From: Gammaproteobacteria bacterium
Lineage (GTDB): Bacteria > Pseudomonadota > Gammaproteobacteria > Arenicellales > Poriferihabitantaceae
DNA length: 64,000 nt
Reading direction: 5' to 3'
Assembly: GCA_009842505.1 (NCBI GenBank)
Contig: VYFG01000048.1
Span: 34,324 to 98,323, forward strand
Shown here: positions 25,344 to 33,793 of the stretch, one piece after another
Layout of the letters: each line of letters opens with the position of its first letter
Numbering within the stretch: the first letter of the stretch is position 1
Notes under the pieces: model-generated
What the model was told of the DNA's origin: nothing
Seen by the model: the letters and a program-made list of their open reading frames with translations, nothing else
The model's database searches: none
Made by a program: the position numbers and the translations under genes

Positions 25344-26417
25344 TCAGGTCGTCGACGCATCGGCAGCCACATCCGCATCTGCGCCGGCCTCGGCGGCCTC
25401 CGCATCGCTCTCAAGCCCTTCGTACCACAGATCGTGATGCTGCCTGGCCCATTCGACACTCACCTTGCCGGTGGTCATGCCTTCCAGCGCGCCCTCGGTA
25501 CCGATGGTGCCGATATAGACGTGTCCGAAGAACACCACGATCCAGATGATGGCCGCAATGGCGTGCACCTGGTGCGCCCACTGCATGGTGGCCCGGCTAC
25601 TGTCCATGAATCCCCATTGCGCAGCCCAGCCGATGAGCACCAGGCCGGTACCGCACACCGCCACCAGGCCAACCAGGATGACGATCCAGTACCAGACCTT
25701 CTCGCCGCCATTGGCCTTTCCGGCGCTGGGGTGGGCCTTGCCGATGATGCCGCCCCCGGCGGCGAACCACTTCATGTCCACCGCGTTGGGGATGTTGTTC
25801 TTGACCCAGAAAAGCAGCATGGCGAACACGCCGATGGTGAAAAACGGGCCTACGTAGTTATGCACGTTGATGGACAGGTTGGCCCAGGCGGCGAACCCCT
25901 GGGGTCCCATCAGCGGGATCAGCACCGCGCGCCCGAACAGTATGCTGAGCCCGGTGATGGTCAGAAGGACGAACAGGGTCGCCGTGTACCAGTGCATCAG
26001 GCGTTCCAGCGCATTCCAGCGGGCCACGGTAAGCCCCGATTTTTCCCCCTCGATGCGGATCCGCCCGCGCAGGAGGAAAAACAGGAAGATCAGGCCCAGG
26101 GAACCCAGGACGGCCCAGCCGCCGTAGTTCGCGATCAGCCCGTTGCGCAACTGGCGCCAGTTCTGGCCGCCGTTGTTGATGAACACCCCGGCCTCGGGCC
26201 CCGTGACCGAGCTGTACCCTGCCTGTCCCTCGCGCACCAGGCGCCAGAAGTTGGCCCGCTGGTTGGTGTCGTTGGCCACCTGGGCATAGGCGTCCTCGCC
26301 CCCCGTCACGAGGTAGGACGCCATCGGCAGAGCCATCGCGCTGAGCACGATGAACAGGATGGACCAGTTCATGGCGCGCCGGCGACGGCGGTTCTTGTCA
26401 GCTTTTTCTGTATTCAT
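25344..26417 (-). CDS. Formate dehydrogenase cytochrome b (gamma) subunit
   Basis: The 357-residue membrane protein resembles FdnI/FdoI-type cytochrome b556. It has an N-terminal helix (WSILFIVLSAMALPM), then a loop, and the core helices: GWAVLGSLGLIFLFFLLRG, LERLMHWYTATLFVLLTITGLSILFG, INVHNYVGPFFTIGVFAMLLFWVKN, WYWIVILVGLVAVCGTGLVLIGW and MQWAHQVHAIAAIIWIVVFFGHVYIGT. Conserved histidines in MHWYTA, NVHNYVG, HQVHA and GHVY would bind two b hemes. It accepts electrons from FdhB and reduces quinone. The acidic Ala-rich tail (EAAEAGADADVAADAS) is an addition to the family core. The ATG is preceded by GGGGAGAAC. Confidence 0.93.
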   Translation of the reverse strand: MNTEKADKNRRRRRAMNWSILFIVLSAMALPMASYLVTGGEDAYAQVANDTNQRANFWRLVREGQAGYSSVTGPEAGVFINNGGQNWRQLRNGLIANYGGWAVLGSLGLIFLFFLLRGRIRIEGEKSGLTVARWNALERLMHWYTATLFVLLTITGLSILFGRAVLIPLMGPQGFAAWANLSINVHNYVGPFFTIGVFAMLLFWVKNNIPNAVDMKWFAAGGGIIGKAHPSAGKANGGEKVWYWIVILVGLVAVCGTGLVLIGWAAQWGFMDSSRATMQWAHQVHAIAAIIWIVVFFGHVYIGTIGTEGALEGMTTGKVSVEWARQHHDLWYEGLESDAEAAEAGADADVAADASTT

Positions 26418-26437
26418 TGTTCTCCCCGATGACTGGT

Positions 26438-26617
26438 TTACCGATCCCGTTGCCCGTCCAGGCGCTCCTGCAATGCGGCGCTGTCGGCGCTGAGGTCATC
26501 CGACGGCCCGTAGTACTCGCCGGGCTGGTGAAAGGTCACGTCGGTGGATTCCCAGCAGCCGGCCAGTGCAAGGCATGCCAGCAACAGGATCAATGTATGG
26601 AGTGTTTTTCTGTGCAT
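26438..26617 (-). CDS. Small lipoprotein within the formate dehydrogenase operon
   Basis: This 59-codon gene is too short for the ORF track. It translates as MHRKTLHTLILLLACLALAGC followed by WESTDVTFHQPGEYYGPSDD and a charged tail ending QRDR. The LALA-GC lipobox near residue 21 predicts a lipidated protein anchored by its N-terminal Cys. It sits between fdhB (93 bp upstream) and the cytochrome b gene (20 bp downstream), so it is co-expressed and may stabilise or anchor the complex. I know no biochemical function. The HQPGEYYGPSD segment resembles short tails of lipoproteins found with such enzymes. Confidence 0.75.
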   Translation of the reverse strand: MHRKTLHTLILLLACLALAGCWESTDVTFHQPGEYYGPSDDLSADSAALQERLDGQRDR

Positions 26618-26677
26618 GTCGACCCTCGGATTGGGAATTGCCCGGCGCCGTCACCGACGCCGGTAAACCAGGAAACC

Positions 26678-26700
26678 GGGGCGGGTGCGAAACCCGCCCC
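26678..26700. other. GC-rich stem-loop in the fdhB-lipoprotein gap
   Basis: GGGGCGGGT (26678-26686) pairs with ACCCGCCCC (26692-26700) over a five-base loop. No T-tract follows in either direction. It may stabilise the upstream fdhAB message or set relative expression rather than end transcription. Confidence 0.5.
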
Positions 26701-26709
26701 GACCAGGAC

Positions 26710-27294
26710 TCAACTACCGTAAGCGGTTTCCCAACCCCAAGTCTGCGGTCTTCCACCGCGGCGCAGGATCCGCTCGCGGTAGATGTCCGCGACCATGTCG
26801 CCGTCACCGGCGATGAGCGCCTTGGTGGAGCACATCTCCGCGCAGAGCGGCAACTTGCCTTCCGCAATCCGGTTGCCTCCGTACTTCTCGCGCTCGGCCA
26901 CGGAATTGTCGTCCAGGGGACCGCCGGCACAGAAAGTGCACTTGTCCATCTTGCCGCGCACGCCGAAGGCCTCCTGCTGCGGGTACTGCGGTGCGCCGAA
27001 CGGACAGGCGTAGAAACAGTAGCCGCAACCGATGCAGAGATCCTTGTCGTGCAGCACCACGCCATCGTTTGTGGTGTAGAAGCAGTCCACCGGGCACACT
27101 GCGGAGCAGGGTGCGTCGGTGCAGTGCATGCAGGCCACGGAGATGGACTTCTCACCGGCCTGGCCGTCACCGAGCGTGATGACGCGGCGCCGGTTCACGC
27201 CCCAGGGAACCTCGTTCTCGTTCTTGCAGGCGGTTACGCAGCCGTTGCATTCGATGCAGCGTTCGGCGTCACACAGGAATTTCATTCTTGCCAT
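26710..27294 (-). CDS. Formate dehydrogenase iron-sulfur (beta) subunit
   Basis: The 194-residue protein carries four [4Fe-4S] Cys clusters in the order usual for FdhB/DmsB-type subunits: CIECNGCVTACK, CMHCTDAPCSAVCPVDC, CIGCGYCFYACPFGAPQ and CTFC...LPLCAEMC. It transfers electrons from the catalytic subunit to cytochrome b. It lacks the C-terminal membrane anchor found in E. coli FdnH, so membrane attachment would come from the cytochrome b subunit. A GGAGGA ribosome-binding site precedes the ATG. It has no own signal peptide and presumably hitch-hikes with the Tat-exported FdhA. Confidence 0.94.
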   Translation of the reverse strand: MARMKFLCDAERCIECNGCVTACKNENEVPWGVNRRRVITLGDGQAGEKSISVACMHCTDAPCSAVCPVDCFYTTNDGVVLHDKDLCIGCGYCFYACPFGAPQYPQQEAFGVRGKMDKCTFCAGGPLDDNSVAEREKYGGNRIAEGKLPLCAEMCSTKALIAGDGDMVADIYRERILRRGGRPQTWGWETAYGS

Positions 27295-27310
27295 GTTCGT
27301 ATCCTCCAGC

Positions 27311-30175
27311 TTAAGCGAGTGTGATGCGGCAGAGAGTCACTTTGCTCTCCTGCATCTGGGTTACGGAATCGTATCCGTAGGTGAACGCGGTGTTCGCCGC
27401 CTCGCCCCGGACATATGGTGCGGTCCCCTCAGGGTACTTGTCCACGAGGTCCACGCCCTCGTAGTGACCGCCGAAGTGGAACGGGGTGAATACCACGCCC
27501 GGCCCCACGCGCTGGGTGACCATTGCCTTGACCTTGATCTTTGACCCCTCGGGGCTTTCGATCCAGATCATGTCGCCGTCCTTCACGTTGTGGTCATTGG
27601 CGTCCTTGGGATTGATCTCCGCGAACATCTCCTGCTGCAGTTCCGCCAGCCAGGGATTGGACCGGGACTCCTCACCGCCGCCCTCGTATTCCACCAGCCG
27701 TCCGCTGGTGTGAATGATCGGGAATTCCTTGGAGAAATCCTGGGCCTGGATGGAGGCGTACCTGGTGGGCAGGCGGTAGAACCGCTTGCGGTCCTCGTAG
27801 GTGGGATATTTCGCCACCAGCTCGCGGTCCGGCGCGTAGAGCGGCTCGCGATGGATCGGCACCCGGTCCGGGAAGGTCCAGACGATGGCCCGGGCCTTGG
27901 CGTTGCCGAACGGTGCGCAGCCATGCTTGATGGCCACCCGCTGGATGCCGCCGGACAGGTCGGTTTTCCAGTTCTTGCCGTCGGCCAGCGCCTTTTCCTC
28001 GGGGGTCAGGTCATCCCACCAGCCCAGGGTCTTCAGCATGTCGGCGGTGAACTCCGGATGGCCGTCCTGGATCTCGTTGCCTACCGGCCAGGAATCCTCG
28101 GCGAGGATGTTGTTGCCTTCATGCTCCACACCGAAGCGGGCGCGGAAGTTCAATCCTCCCTCGGCCACGGGCTTGCTGGGATCGTACAGCACCGGGGTTC
28201 CCGGGTGCTTCATCTCGGCCGTTCCCCAGCAGGGCCAAGGCATGCCGTAGAAGTCGCCGTCGCAGGGGCCGCCCGCTGCCTTCAGCGTCGTGGTGTCGAA
28301 GGTGTGCTTGTTCTCCATGTGAAGCTTGAGGCGTTCCGGGCTCTGGCCGGTGTAGCCGATGGTCCACATGCCCTTGTTGAACTCGCGGGTGATGTCCTCG
28401 ATCAGCGGCTCGTCGTTGTTGACCTCGATGTTCTTGCACAGCTGGTCGGCGATGCCGAGTTTCTTCGCCAGCTTGTAGAGGATCGTGTGGTCAGGCAGCG
28501 ATTCGAACAGCGGCTCGATGACCTTCTCGCGCCACTGCAGGGAGCGGTTTGACGCGGTGACCGAGCCATAGGTCTCGAACTGCGTGGTGCCCGGCAGCAG
28601 CCAGATGCCGTCGGTGCGGTCGTTCATGACCGCGGCATGGGTCGGATAGGGATCGATGATCACCATCATGTCCAGCTTGGCCATGGCCTTCTTCATTTCC
28701 GGCCCGCGGGTCTGGCTGTTCACGGCATGCCCCATGTAGACCATGCAGCGGATGTTGTCCTTCTGGCCGATGTTCTCCTCGAGCACCCCGTCGACCCAGC
28801 GGGAGACCGGGATGCCGCGGTAGTTCATCGGATGGGTGGGTTTGCCGTTGTCGCCCTCCACCTCTTCCTGGCTGAACCGGGACTTGACCCATGCCGGGTC
28901 CAGATCCCATACCCGGGACCAGTGGCCCCAGGCGCCGTTGGACAGGCCGTAGTAGCCGGGGAGGGAATGGGACAGCACGCAGAAGTCGGTGGCGCCCTGC
29001 ACGTTGTCGTGTCCCCGGAAGATATTGGCGCCGCCGCCCTCCTTGCCGATGTTGCCGAGGGCAAGCTGGAAGGCGCAGTAGGCGCGGGTGTTGTTGTTGC
29101 CGATGGTGTGCTGGGTTCCGCCCATGCACCAGACAAAGGTCGCCGGGCTGTTTTCCGCCATCATCTGCGCGGCCTTCTTGACGGTCGCTTCCGGCACGCC
29201 GGTGACGCGCTCGGTCTCTTCCGGCGTCCACTTGGCCACCTCGGCGCGGATCTCGTCCATGCCGTAGACCCGCTGGCGGATGTACTCCTTGTCCTCCCAG
29301 CCGTTCTCGAAGATATGCCACATCATGCCCCAGATGATGCCCACGTCAGATCCCGGGCGGATCCGCACGTAGTGATCGGCATGAGCCGCGGTACGCGTGT
29401 AGCGCGGGTCGATCACCACCATCTTGGAGCCGTTCTCCTTCGCCCTGAAGATATGCTGCAGGGAAACCGGGTGGGCTTCCGCCGGGTTTGAGCCGATGAA
29501 CAGCATGCACTTGGAATTGTGCATGTCGTTGTAGCTGTTGGTCATGGCTCCGTAGCCCCAGGTGTTCGCAACGCCCGCCACGGTGGTGGAATGGCAGATG
29601 CGCGCCTGGTGGTCGACGTTGTTCGTGCCCCACATTGCGGCGAACTTGCGGAACAGGAAGGCCTGCTCGTTGTTGAACTTGGCGGAGCCGAGCCAGTAGA
29701 CCGAGTCGGGACCGGATTCCTCCCGGATCTTCAGCATGCCGTCGCCGATCTCGTTGACGGCGTCATCCCAGGACTGCCGCTTCCACCGGCCGCCTTCCAG
29801 CTTCATCGGGTACTTGAGACGGCGCTCTCCATGCCCGTGCTCCCGTACGGCCGCGCCCTTGGCGCAGTGGGAACCCAGGTTGAAGGGGGAGTCGAAGTCC
29901 GGCTCCTGGCCGGTCCATACCCCGTTCTGCACCTCGGCCCGCACGCCGCAGCCCACCGAGCAGTGGGTGCAGACGCTGCGCTTGACGACGATGTCGCCGG
30001 TGGCGGCGCTGGCGGCATGGGCCTTTCTCACCCTGCCGGGCATCAGCGTGGTGGCCGCGGCGCCGGCACCCATGGCCAGCCCGGAACGCTTCAGAAAGGT
30101 TCTTCGGTCGATGGACTGTCCGATGCCCGGCTGGCCCTGGCCATCGGAGCCTGTTTGCTTGCGTATCAGTTTCAT
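27311..30175 (-). CDS. fdhA: Formate dehydrogenase catalytic (alpha) subunit, Cys-type, Tat-exported
   Basis: This 954-residue molybdopterin oxidoreductase starts with a twin-arginine signal (SIDRRTFLKRSGLAMGAGAAA). A [4Fe-4S] site follows (CTHCSVGCGV...GSHCAKG). The metal ligand position of the FDH family (QARxCHSTTV) is Cys194 (codon TGC), where E. coli FdnG has selenocysteine, so this is a Mo- or W-Cys enzyme. SNPAEAHPVSLQHI and a C-terminal MopB domain (SGRLVEYEGGGEESRSNPW) are typical. It oxidises formate to CO2 in the periplasm, two electrons going to FdhB. A GGAGAACC ribosome-binding site precedes the ATG. TorD-like and FdhD-like proteins nearby probably mature it. Confidence 0.96.
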   Translation of the reverse strand: MKLIRKQTGSDGQGQPGIGQSIDRRTFLKRSGLAMGAGAAATTLMPGRVRKAHAASAATGDIVVKRSVCTHCSVGCGVRAEVQNGVWTGQEPDFDSPFNLGSHCAKGAAVREHGHGERRLKYPMKLEGGRWKRQSWDDAVNEIGDGMLKIREESGPDSVYWLGSAKFNNEQAFLFRKFAAMWGTNNVDHQARICHSTTVAGVANTWGYGAMTNSYNDMHNSKCMLFIGSNPAEAHPVSLQHIFRAKENGSKMVVIDPRYTRTAAHADHYVRIRPGSDVGIIWGMMWHIFENGWEDKEYIRQRVYGMDEIRAEVAKWTPEETERVTGVPEATVKKAAQMMAENSPATFVWCMGGTQHTIGNNNTRAYCAFQLALGNIGKEGGGANIFRGHDNVQGATDFCVLSHSLPGYYGLSNGAWGHWSRVWDLDPAWVKSRFSQEEVEGDNGKPTHPMNYRGIPVSRWVDGVLEENIGQKDNIRCMVYMGHAVNSQTRGPEMKKAMAKLDMMVIIDPYPTHAAVMNDRTDGIWLLPGTTQFETYGSVTASNRSLQWREKVIEPLFESLPDHTILYKLAKKLGIADQLCKNIEVNNDEPLIEDITREFNKGMWTIGYTGQSPERLKLHMENKHTFDTTTLKAAGGPCDGDFYGMPWPCWGTAEMKHPGTPVLYDPSKPVAEGGLNFRARFGVEHEGNNILAEDSWPVGNEIQDGHPEFTADMLKTLGWWDDLTPEEKALADGKNWKTDLSGGIQRVAIKHGCAPFGNAKARAIVWTFPDRVPIHREPLYAPDRELVAKYPTYEDRKRFYRLPTRYASIQAQDFSKEFPIIHTSGRLVEYEGGGEESRSNPWLAELQQEMFAEINPKDANDHNVKDGDMIWIESPEGSKIKVKAMVTQRVGPGVVFTPFHFGGHYEGVDLVDKYPEGTAPYVRGEAANTAFTYGYDSVTQMQESKVTLCRITLA

Positions 30176-30243
30176 GCTTGGTTCTCCTGAGTCGCTGTGC
30201 GAATCATCAAGTTTGTATGTATTTCGGTTGCTCCGCCTTCGGC

Positions 30244-30432
30244 CTATCTGCGGGCCAGCCGGTAATAGACACGGACATGATCGGTTTCACGGTAGCCCTG
30301 CTTGGCCACGGGTTCCGTGGTCTCCTGTGTGCCGGCAAGCACGCCGGATGCAGCAGCCCCGGTACCGATCGCCGCGGTGGTCACGGCGGCGCCTTTCAGA
30401 AATGCGCGCCTGGCTTTTTCCGGTTTCTTCAT
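30244..30432 (-). CDS. Small Tat-signal protein of formate dehydrogenase operons
   Basis: The start at the ATG at 30432, preceded by GAGG, gives 62 residues: MKKPEKARRAFLKGAAVTTAAIGTGAAASG, a twin-arginine-like signal (ARRAFLKG), then VLAGTQETTEPVAKQGYRETDHVRVYYRLARR. The TIGR family 'formate dehydrogenase region TAT target' describes such proteins, with the conserved GYRETxHVRxYYxxAR tail seen here. The role is unknown; a small exported partner of FdhA is likely. The track start at 30471 is upstream of a better ribosome-binding site. Confidence 0.85.
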   Translation of the reverse strand: MKKPEKARRAFLKGAAVTTAAIGTGAAASGVLAGTQETTEPVAKQGYRETDHVRVYYRLARR

Positions 30433-30483
30433 GGTGTGTACCTCAGCTTGATCAAGGTTGGTGTATGTCATTCAGATACAGTC

Positions 30484-31128
30484 TCAGTGTTGCTGAACAT
30501 TCAGATACTGGCTTTCCAGTTGCATGAACCGTTCTCCGAGCAGCCCCACGGCCCGGTAGAAATCCGCGTTGCGCGCCGATTTCAGTTCATGGAAAAACTT
30601 CTCGCCCCAGGGAAGGAGGTGGCGCAGGAAGAACCGGCGCTGCCGGAACCCCTCGACGTCATCTGATTCGATCAGGATCGACATGGTCTCGCAGATCGCG
30701 GCGATGTGATCCTCCGGTTCCTTGTGATCCCCGTTTGCCTCGAAACCCAGCGAACGCAGGTCATCCCTGAGCTCACTGAGGGGCTTTTCCATCAGGAACC
30801 CGGTCAGGTGCCAGGATCCGTAGGGAACGATTTCGCCCCGGCCAAGGCCGATGAACAGGGCATGGAATTCATCATCCAGCCGGGCCGTGTCCGCCTCTTC
30901 GGCGGCGCGGCGCAATGCCAGCCAAGCCTCGCCGACATCCCCGGGGCTGTCGGCATCAGCCGGGTCATCGATATGGCAGAGATAGTCCAGCAGATCGCGG
31001 TCCGGGATATCGCTGAGCAGGGACGCCAGGACGGCATAGGTCGCGGCTCGCGCCTGATCCTCCTGTGCGATCAGGGCAGCCGTTTCGAGATTCCCGTTTT
31101 CAGTCGTCAAGGGCTGGACGGTTTCCAA
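30484..31128 (-). CDS. TorD/DmsD-family chaperone for formate dehydrogenase
   Basis: The 214-residue protein is helical and matches the TorD family (ARAATYAVLASLLSDIPD, FHALFIGLGRGEIVPYGSWHLTGFLMEKPLSELRDDL, EDHIAAICETMSILI, LPWGEKFFHELKSARNADFYRAVGLLGERFM). Such chaperones bind the Tat signal of molybdoenzymes and hold the apoprotein until cofactor insertion. The start is a TTG at 31128 with GGGAG eight bases upstream. It is the first gene of the fdh operon, followed by the small Tat protein and fdhA. Confidence 0.87.
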   Translation of the reverse strand: METVQPLTTENGNLETAALIAQEDQARAATYAVLASLLSDIPDRDLLDYLCHIDDPADADSPGDVGEAWLALRRAAEEADTARLDDEFHALFIGLGRGEIVPYGSWHLTGFLMEKPLSELRDDLRSLGFEANGDHKEPEDHIAAICETMSILIESDDVEGFRQRRFFLRHLLPWGEKFFHELKSARNADFYRAVGLLGERFMQLESQYLNVQQH

Positions 31129-31432
31129 TTAGGCGCTCCCAAGTGGTGTTCAGTACCAAGAAACCACCGGCCGTCCATTGGATGGATACGGCACGGCGCA
31201 TTCCGGCGTAAGCCGTTTTTTGTTGTTTTGGTAGCGTAAAGATATACCCCGGGCATGTACGGTTCAAGCTTGCCGCCTTCACGTAAATTTCACCTGACCG
31301 GCAGGCCGCAGCAATAGCTCCGGCTTATGGTTATTGAAAACAAAGACTTATCCCGGTTTTTCAGAACAGATGCAAAATTCACCGGCGGCCGCATAGAATT
31401 CCTTGCTGCCAAACCGGAAAAAAATGAAATAA
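31129..31432. other. AT-rich intergenic region before the fdh operon
   Basis: No gene is evident in these 304 bp; the track frame at 31327 is a chance frame running into the ferredoxin gene. The region is clearly richer in A and T than the rest of the window, consistent with regulatory DNA upstream of the fdh operon. A promoter-like TTGAAC-17-TATCTT can be read on the minus strand (31239-31267). I find no FNR-type TTGAT-N4-ATCAA box here. Confidence 0.55.
31239..31267 (-). promoter_or_regulatory. Candidate sigma70-like promoter of the fdh operon
   Basis: Read on the minus strand: TTGAAC (31267-31262), a 17-base spacer, then TATCTT (31244-31239), about 110 bp before the chaperone start. Spacing is ideal and both hexamers are close to consensus. 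Pattern only. Confidence 0.35.
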
Positions 31433-33094
31433 TTATCCGATCATGTCCTTGCGATCATAGAGGTCGGCGACCCGGCAGTCCTCGCACATCCGCAGGCGGT
31501 TCCGCTGCTCCGGCGTCTCGAACATCCAGTGGCCCGCCAGTTTCTCCATCATGCGATCGATCATCGCCACGGTTGCGAACGGCTTTCCGCAGGCAATGCA
31601 CCGGAACGGCTCCTCCTCCTTCAGTGTGCGGCTCCTGGTCGCCGCATCGTCCGGATCGAACCGCGGGTCCAGGGTCAGGGCGGCCTCCGGGCAGGCCCTG
31701 GTGCAGATTCCGCACTGGACGCAGTTGCTTTCGATGAAGCGCAGCGCCGGGGACTCCCCCCCGGCTTCGAGGGCATTGCCGGGGCAGACCGATACGCATC
31801 CCATGCAAAGCGTGCAGGCCTCGGAATCCAGGATCACCTGCCCGAACGGGCTGCCCGCCGGCAGGGGCGCCGGACCTGCCGAGGCCGCGCCCTGCACCAG
31901 GTGCCGCAGCGCATTTCGCAGCATGCTGCGCTTGCCGCCCGCGGCCGCGAAGGTGGCGACGGCGTCCCGCCCGGTTTCCTCCGGAACGGACGCCAGCACC
32001 GGGTCCAGGGATGCGGTCAGGCGGACGCTGCAGTGGTCAAGACCGGAGCCGTGCAGCACGGCCCGGATGAATTCCGCGGTCTCCTCGAGACTGCGGCGGA
32101 CCTGCTCGGGAACCTCTTCCCGGACATGGAGCCAGATGTCCCCGGCGCCATAGGCCAGCGCGCAGACCAGCAGTTCCGGGCCGACTGAGCCGATTTCCTC
32201 CACCAGCAGTGGAATGACATGCTCCGGCAGCTCTTGCGCGGCCGCTGCCACCGTCTCCCCGCCGTGTTCCCTGTCGTAGACAAGCAGTGTGATCTCCCGG
32301 GGCCCGAGACGCTCCCGCAGGTCGCGGCAGACCCGCCGCAGGAACTCCACCTGCTCCTCCACCGGCGGATAGCGGTAGGTGATCGCCCCCGACGGGCAAC
32401 GAGCGGTACAGCTTCCACCCCCCTGGCAGAGATAGGGGTTGACCTCGATCTGTTCGCCCACGGAGATGATCGCATCCGTCGGACAGGCCTCCAGGCAGCG
32501 GTTGCAGCCCTCGATGCCGCTGCGGCCATGGGCGCAGATGTCCGGGTCGTACTGGAAATAGCGGGGCTTCTCGAATTCCCCCACCAGTTCCCGCACCGCC
32601 CCGATCGCCTCGTCAAGCCTGCCGGGGTCGGCGCCGACATGGTGATAGCCCGGCGGCTTGATGGCGGCGCCGATCAGCACCTCGGCGCCCGCGTCGATCA
32701 CGTGGTCGAAAAGGCCGTTGGGGATGCCCATCATCTGTCCGAGGCCGACCCGGTCCTCTTCACCCCCGTCCGGGCCCGGAAGACTCGCGGTGAAACGGCC
32801 GAGGTATCCCTCCACCGCAAGTCCGGGGGATTTCCAGGCATTGGGGGCGGCCAGGGGGCGGTCGTCCCCGCCAGTGACCGCGATGTAGCAGAGGAACCTG
32901 TCTCCCAGTGCGGCTTCCGCTTCGCGGCCCGGCCCCTCGTCCATGACCAGCAGCACCCGGTTTGCCGCTACGTAGGCGACGCTGGTGGTCGGCGCGGGCG
33001 ACCAGGGCGCCCCGGACAGCACCTCATGGCGGATTCGCCCGGCCTGTGTCTGCGCTGAGAGGTTGAGCCCGAGGGCTTCCAGATAGCCTGTCAT
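31433..33094 (-). CDS. Multi-cluster 4Fe-4S ferredoxin-like protein of the fdh locus
   Basis: The 553-residue soluble protein has two ferredoxin-type halves. The first contains CAHGRSGIEGCNRCLEACPTDAI and LCQGGGSCTARCPSGAI; in the latter the middle Cys of the usual C-x2-C-x2-C-x3-C spacing is Gly. The second contains CTLCMGCVSVCPGNAL and CVQCGICTRACPEAAL. The C-terminus adds a CIACGKPF...CEDC four-Cys element that could bind zinc. Between the halves is an alpha/beta region (ITLLVYDREHGGETV, PELLVCALAYGAGDIWLHV). Such proteins accompany formate dehydrogenase clusters and may shuttle electrons, but their partner is unknown. It is followed by DUF3306 and DUF3305 in the same direction. Confidence 0.85.
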   Translation of the reverse strand: MTGYLEALGLNLSAQTQAGRIRHEVLSGAPWSPAPTTSVAYVAANRVLLVMDEGPGREAEAALGDRFLCYIAVTGGDDRPLAAPNAWKSPGLAVEGYLGRFTASLPGPDGGEEDRVGLGQMMGIPNGLFDHVIDAGAEVLIGAAIKPPGYHHVGADPGRLDEAIGAVRELVGEFEKPRYFQYDPDICAHGRSGIEGCNRCLEACPTDAIISVGEQIEVNPYLCQGGGSCTARCPSGAITYRYPPVEEQVEFLRRVCRDLRERLGPREITLLVYDREHGGETVAAAAQELPEHVIPLLVEEIGSVGPELLVCALAYGAGDIWLHVREEVPEQVRRSLEETAEFIRAVLHGSGLDHCSVRLTASLDPVLASVPEETGRDAVATFAAAGGKRSMLRNALRHLVQGAASAGPAPLPAGSPFGQVILDSEACTLCMGCVSVCPGNALEAGGESPALRFIESNCVQCGICTRACPEAALTLDPRFDPDDAATRSRTLKEEEPFRCIACGKPFATVAMIDRMMEKLAGHWMFETPEQRNRLRMCEDCRVADLYDRKDMIG

Positions 33095-33124
33095 GTCAGG
33101 ATTCTCCTCCGGGTGGGCCCATGC

Positions 33125-33793
33125 TCATGCGGGGGTGTTCGATCCGCCGTCGGCATCCTCGGGATCATCCTTTGCATCCCGGTCCGGTGCGGCGTCCGCG
33201 TTCGAGGCCACTTCCGTCGGCGCGTCCTCGGGCGCCGGTTCGGGCGATTCCCGCGGCTCTTCGGTTTCCTCCGACGCGAGTCCCTCCCGCTCCTCGGCTT
33301 CCAGACGGCGCCTTTCCGCCACCTCGGCCTGGTGCTTCATGTCGGAGGTGACCATGTCGCCCAGCCCCTCGAACTGGGTGAAATCCTCGTCGTAGTCATC
33401 CAGGCCGTCGCGCACGTTGAAAACGGCCGCGGTAAACAGCTTGCGCATCGCCAGCCTGCGCAACTTTTCGCTGACGCCAGGGGACAGGAATCCGGAATAG
33501 TCGCTGTGCTCGTCGAGCGACTCCAGGGCGGGCATGTCCGCGTCCGTCAGCACCGGCGCATCGGCCTCGGTTTCCTCCCGGGACGACTTCAGCCGGTCGG
33601 CTTCCACGGTGGTCCGCATGCGCCCGGGGCTGTCCTCGGGCACGATGGTATTGAGGGGCAGCGTCTCCTCGCCATCGGCCCGGTCGTCCCCCGGTTGCCC
33701 CCGGGTCTCCCGGTCGCCGGAGCGCTTGCGGTCCGACCACCGCCTGAGGAAGCCCTCCTCCTGGTCCGCATCCAGGTCGGGTCGCCTGCTCAT
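33125..33793 (-). CDS. DUF3306 domain protein
   Basis: The 222-residue protein is strongly acidic. The N-terminal FLRRWSDRKRSG motif and the central ALESLDEHSDYSGFLSPGVSEKLRRLAMRKLFTAAVFNVRDGLDDYDEDF identify DUF3306, found with periplasmic formate dehydrogenases. The rest is low complexity (EERE/PEPAPEDAP). It has no signal peptide, so it should be cytoplasmic. Its ATG overlaps the DUF3305 stop (ATGA), indicating coupling. The function is unknown; assembly of FDH is the usual suggestion from context. Confidence 0.85.
   Translation of the reverse strand: MSRRPDLDADQEEGFLRRWSDRKRSGDRETRGQPGDDRADGEETLPLNTIVPEDSPGRMRTTVEADRLKSSREETEADAPVLTDADMPALESLDEHSDYSGFLSPGVSEKLRRLAMRKLFTAAVFNVRDGLDDYDEDFTQFEGLGDMVTSDMKHQAEVAERRRLEAEEREGLASEETEEPRESPEPAPEDAPTEVASNADAAPDRDAKDDPEDADGGSNTPA

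Noticed and set aside
29594-29596. Selenocysteine codon in the formate dehydrogenase catalytic subunit
   Set aside because: The codon is TGC (Cys194), not TGA, and no selenocysteine insertion is needed.
31202-31226. Hairpin CCGGCGTAAGCCG followed by a T-run on the plus strand
   Set aside because: The stem is only four to five pairs and no plus-strand gene ends there.
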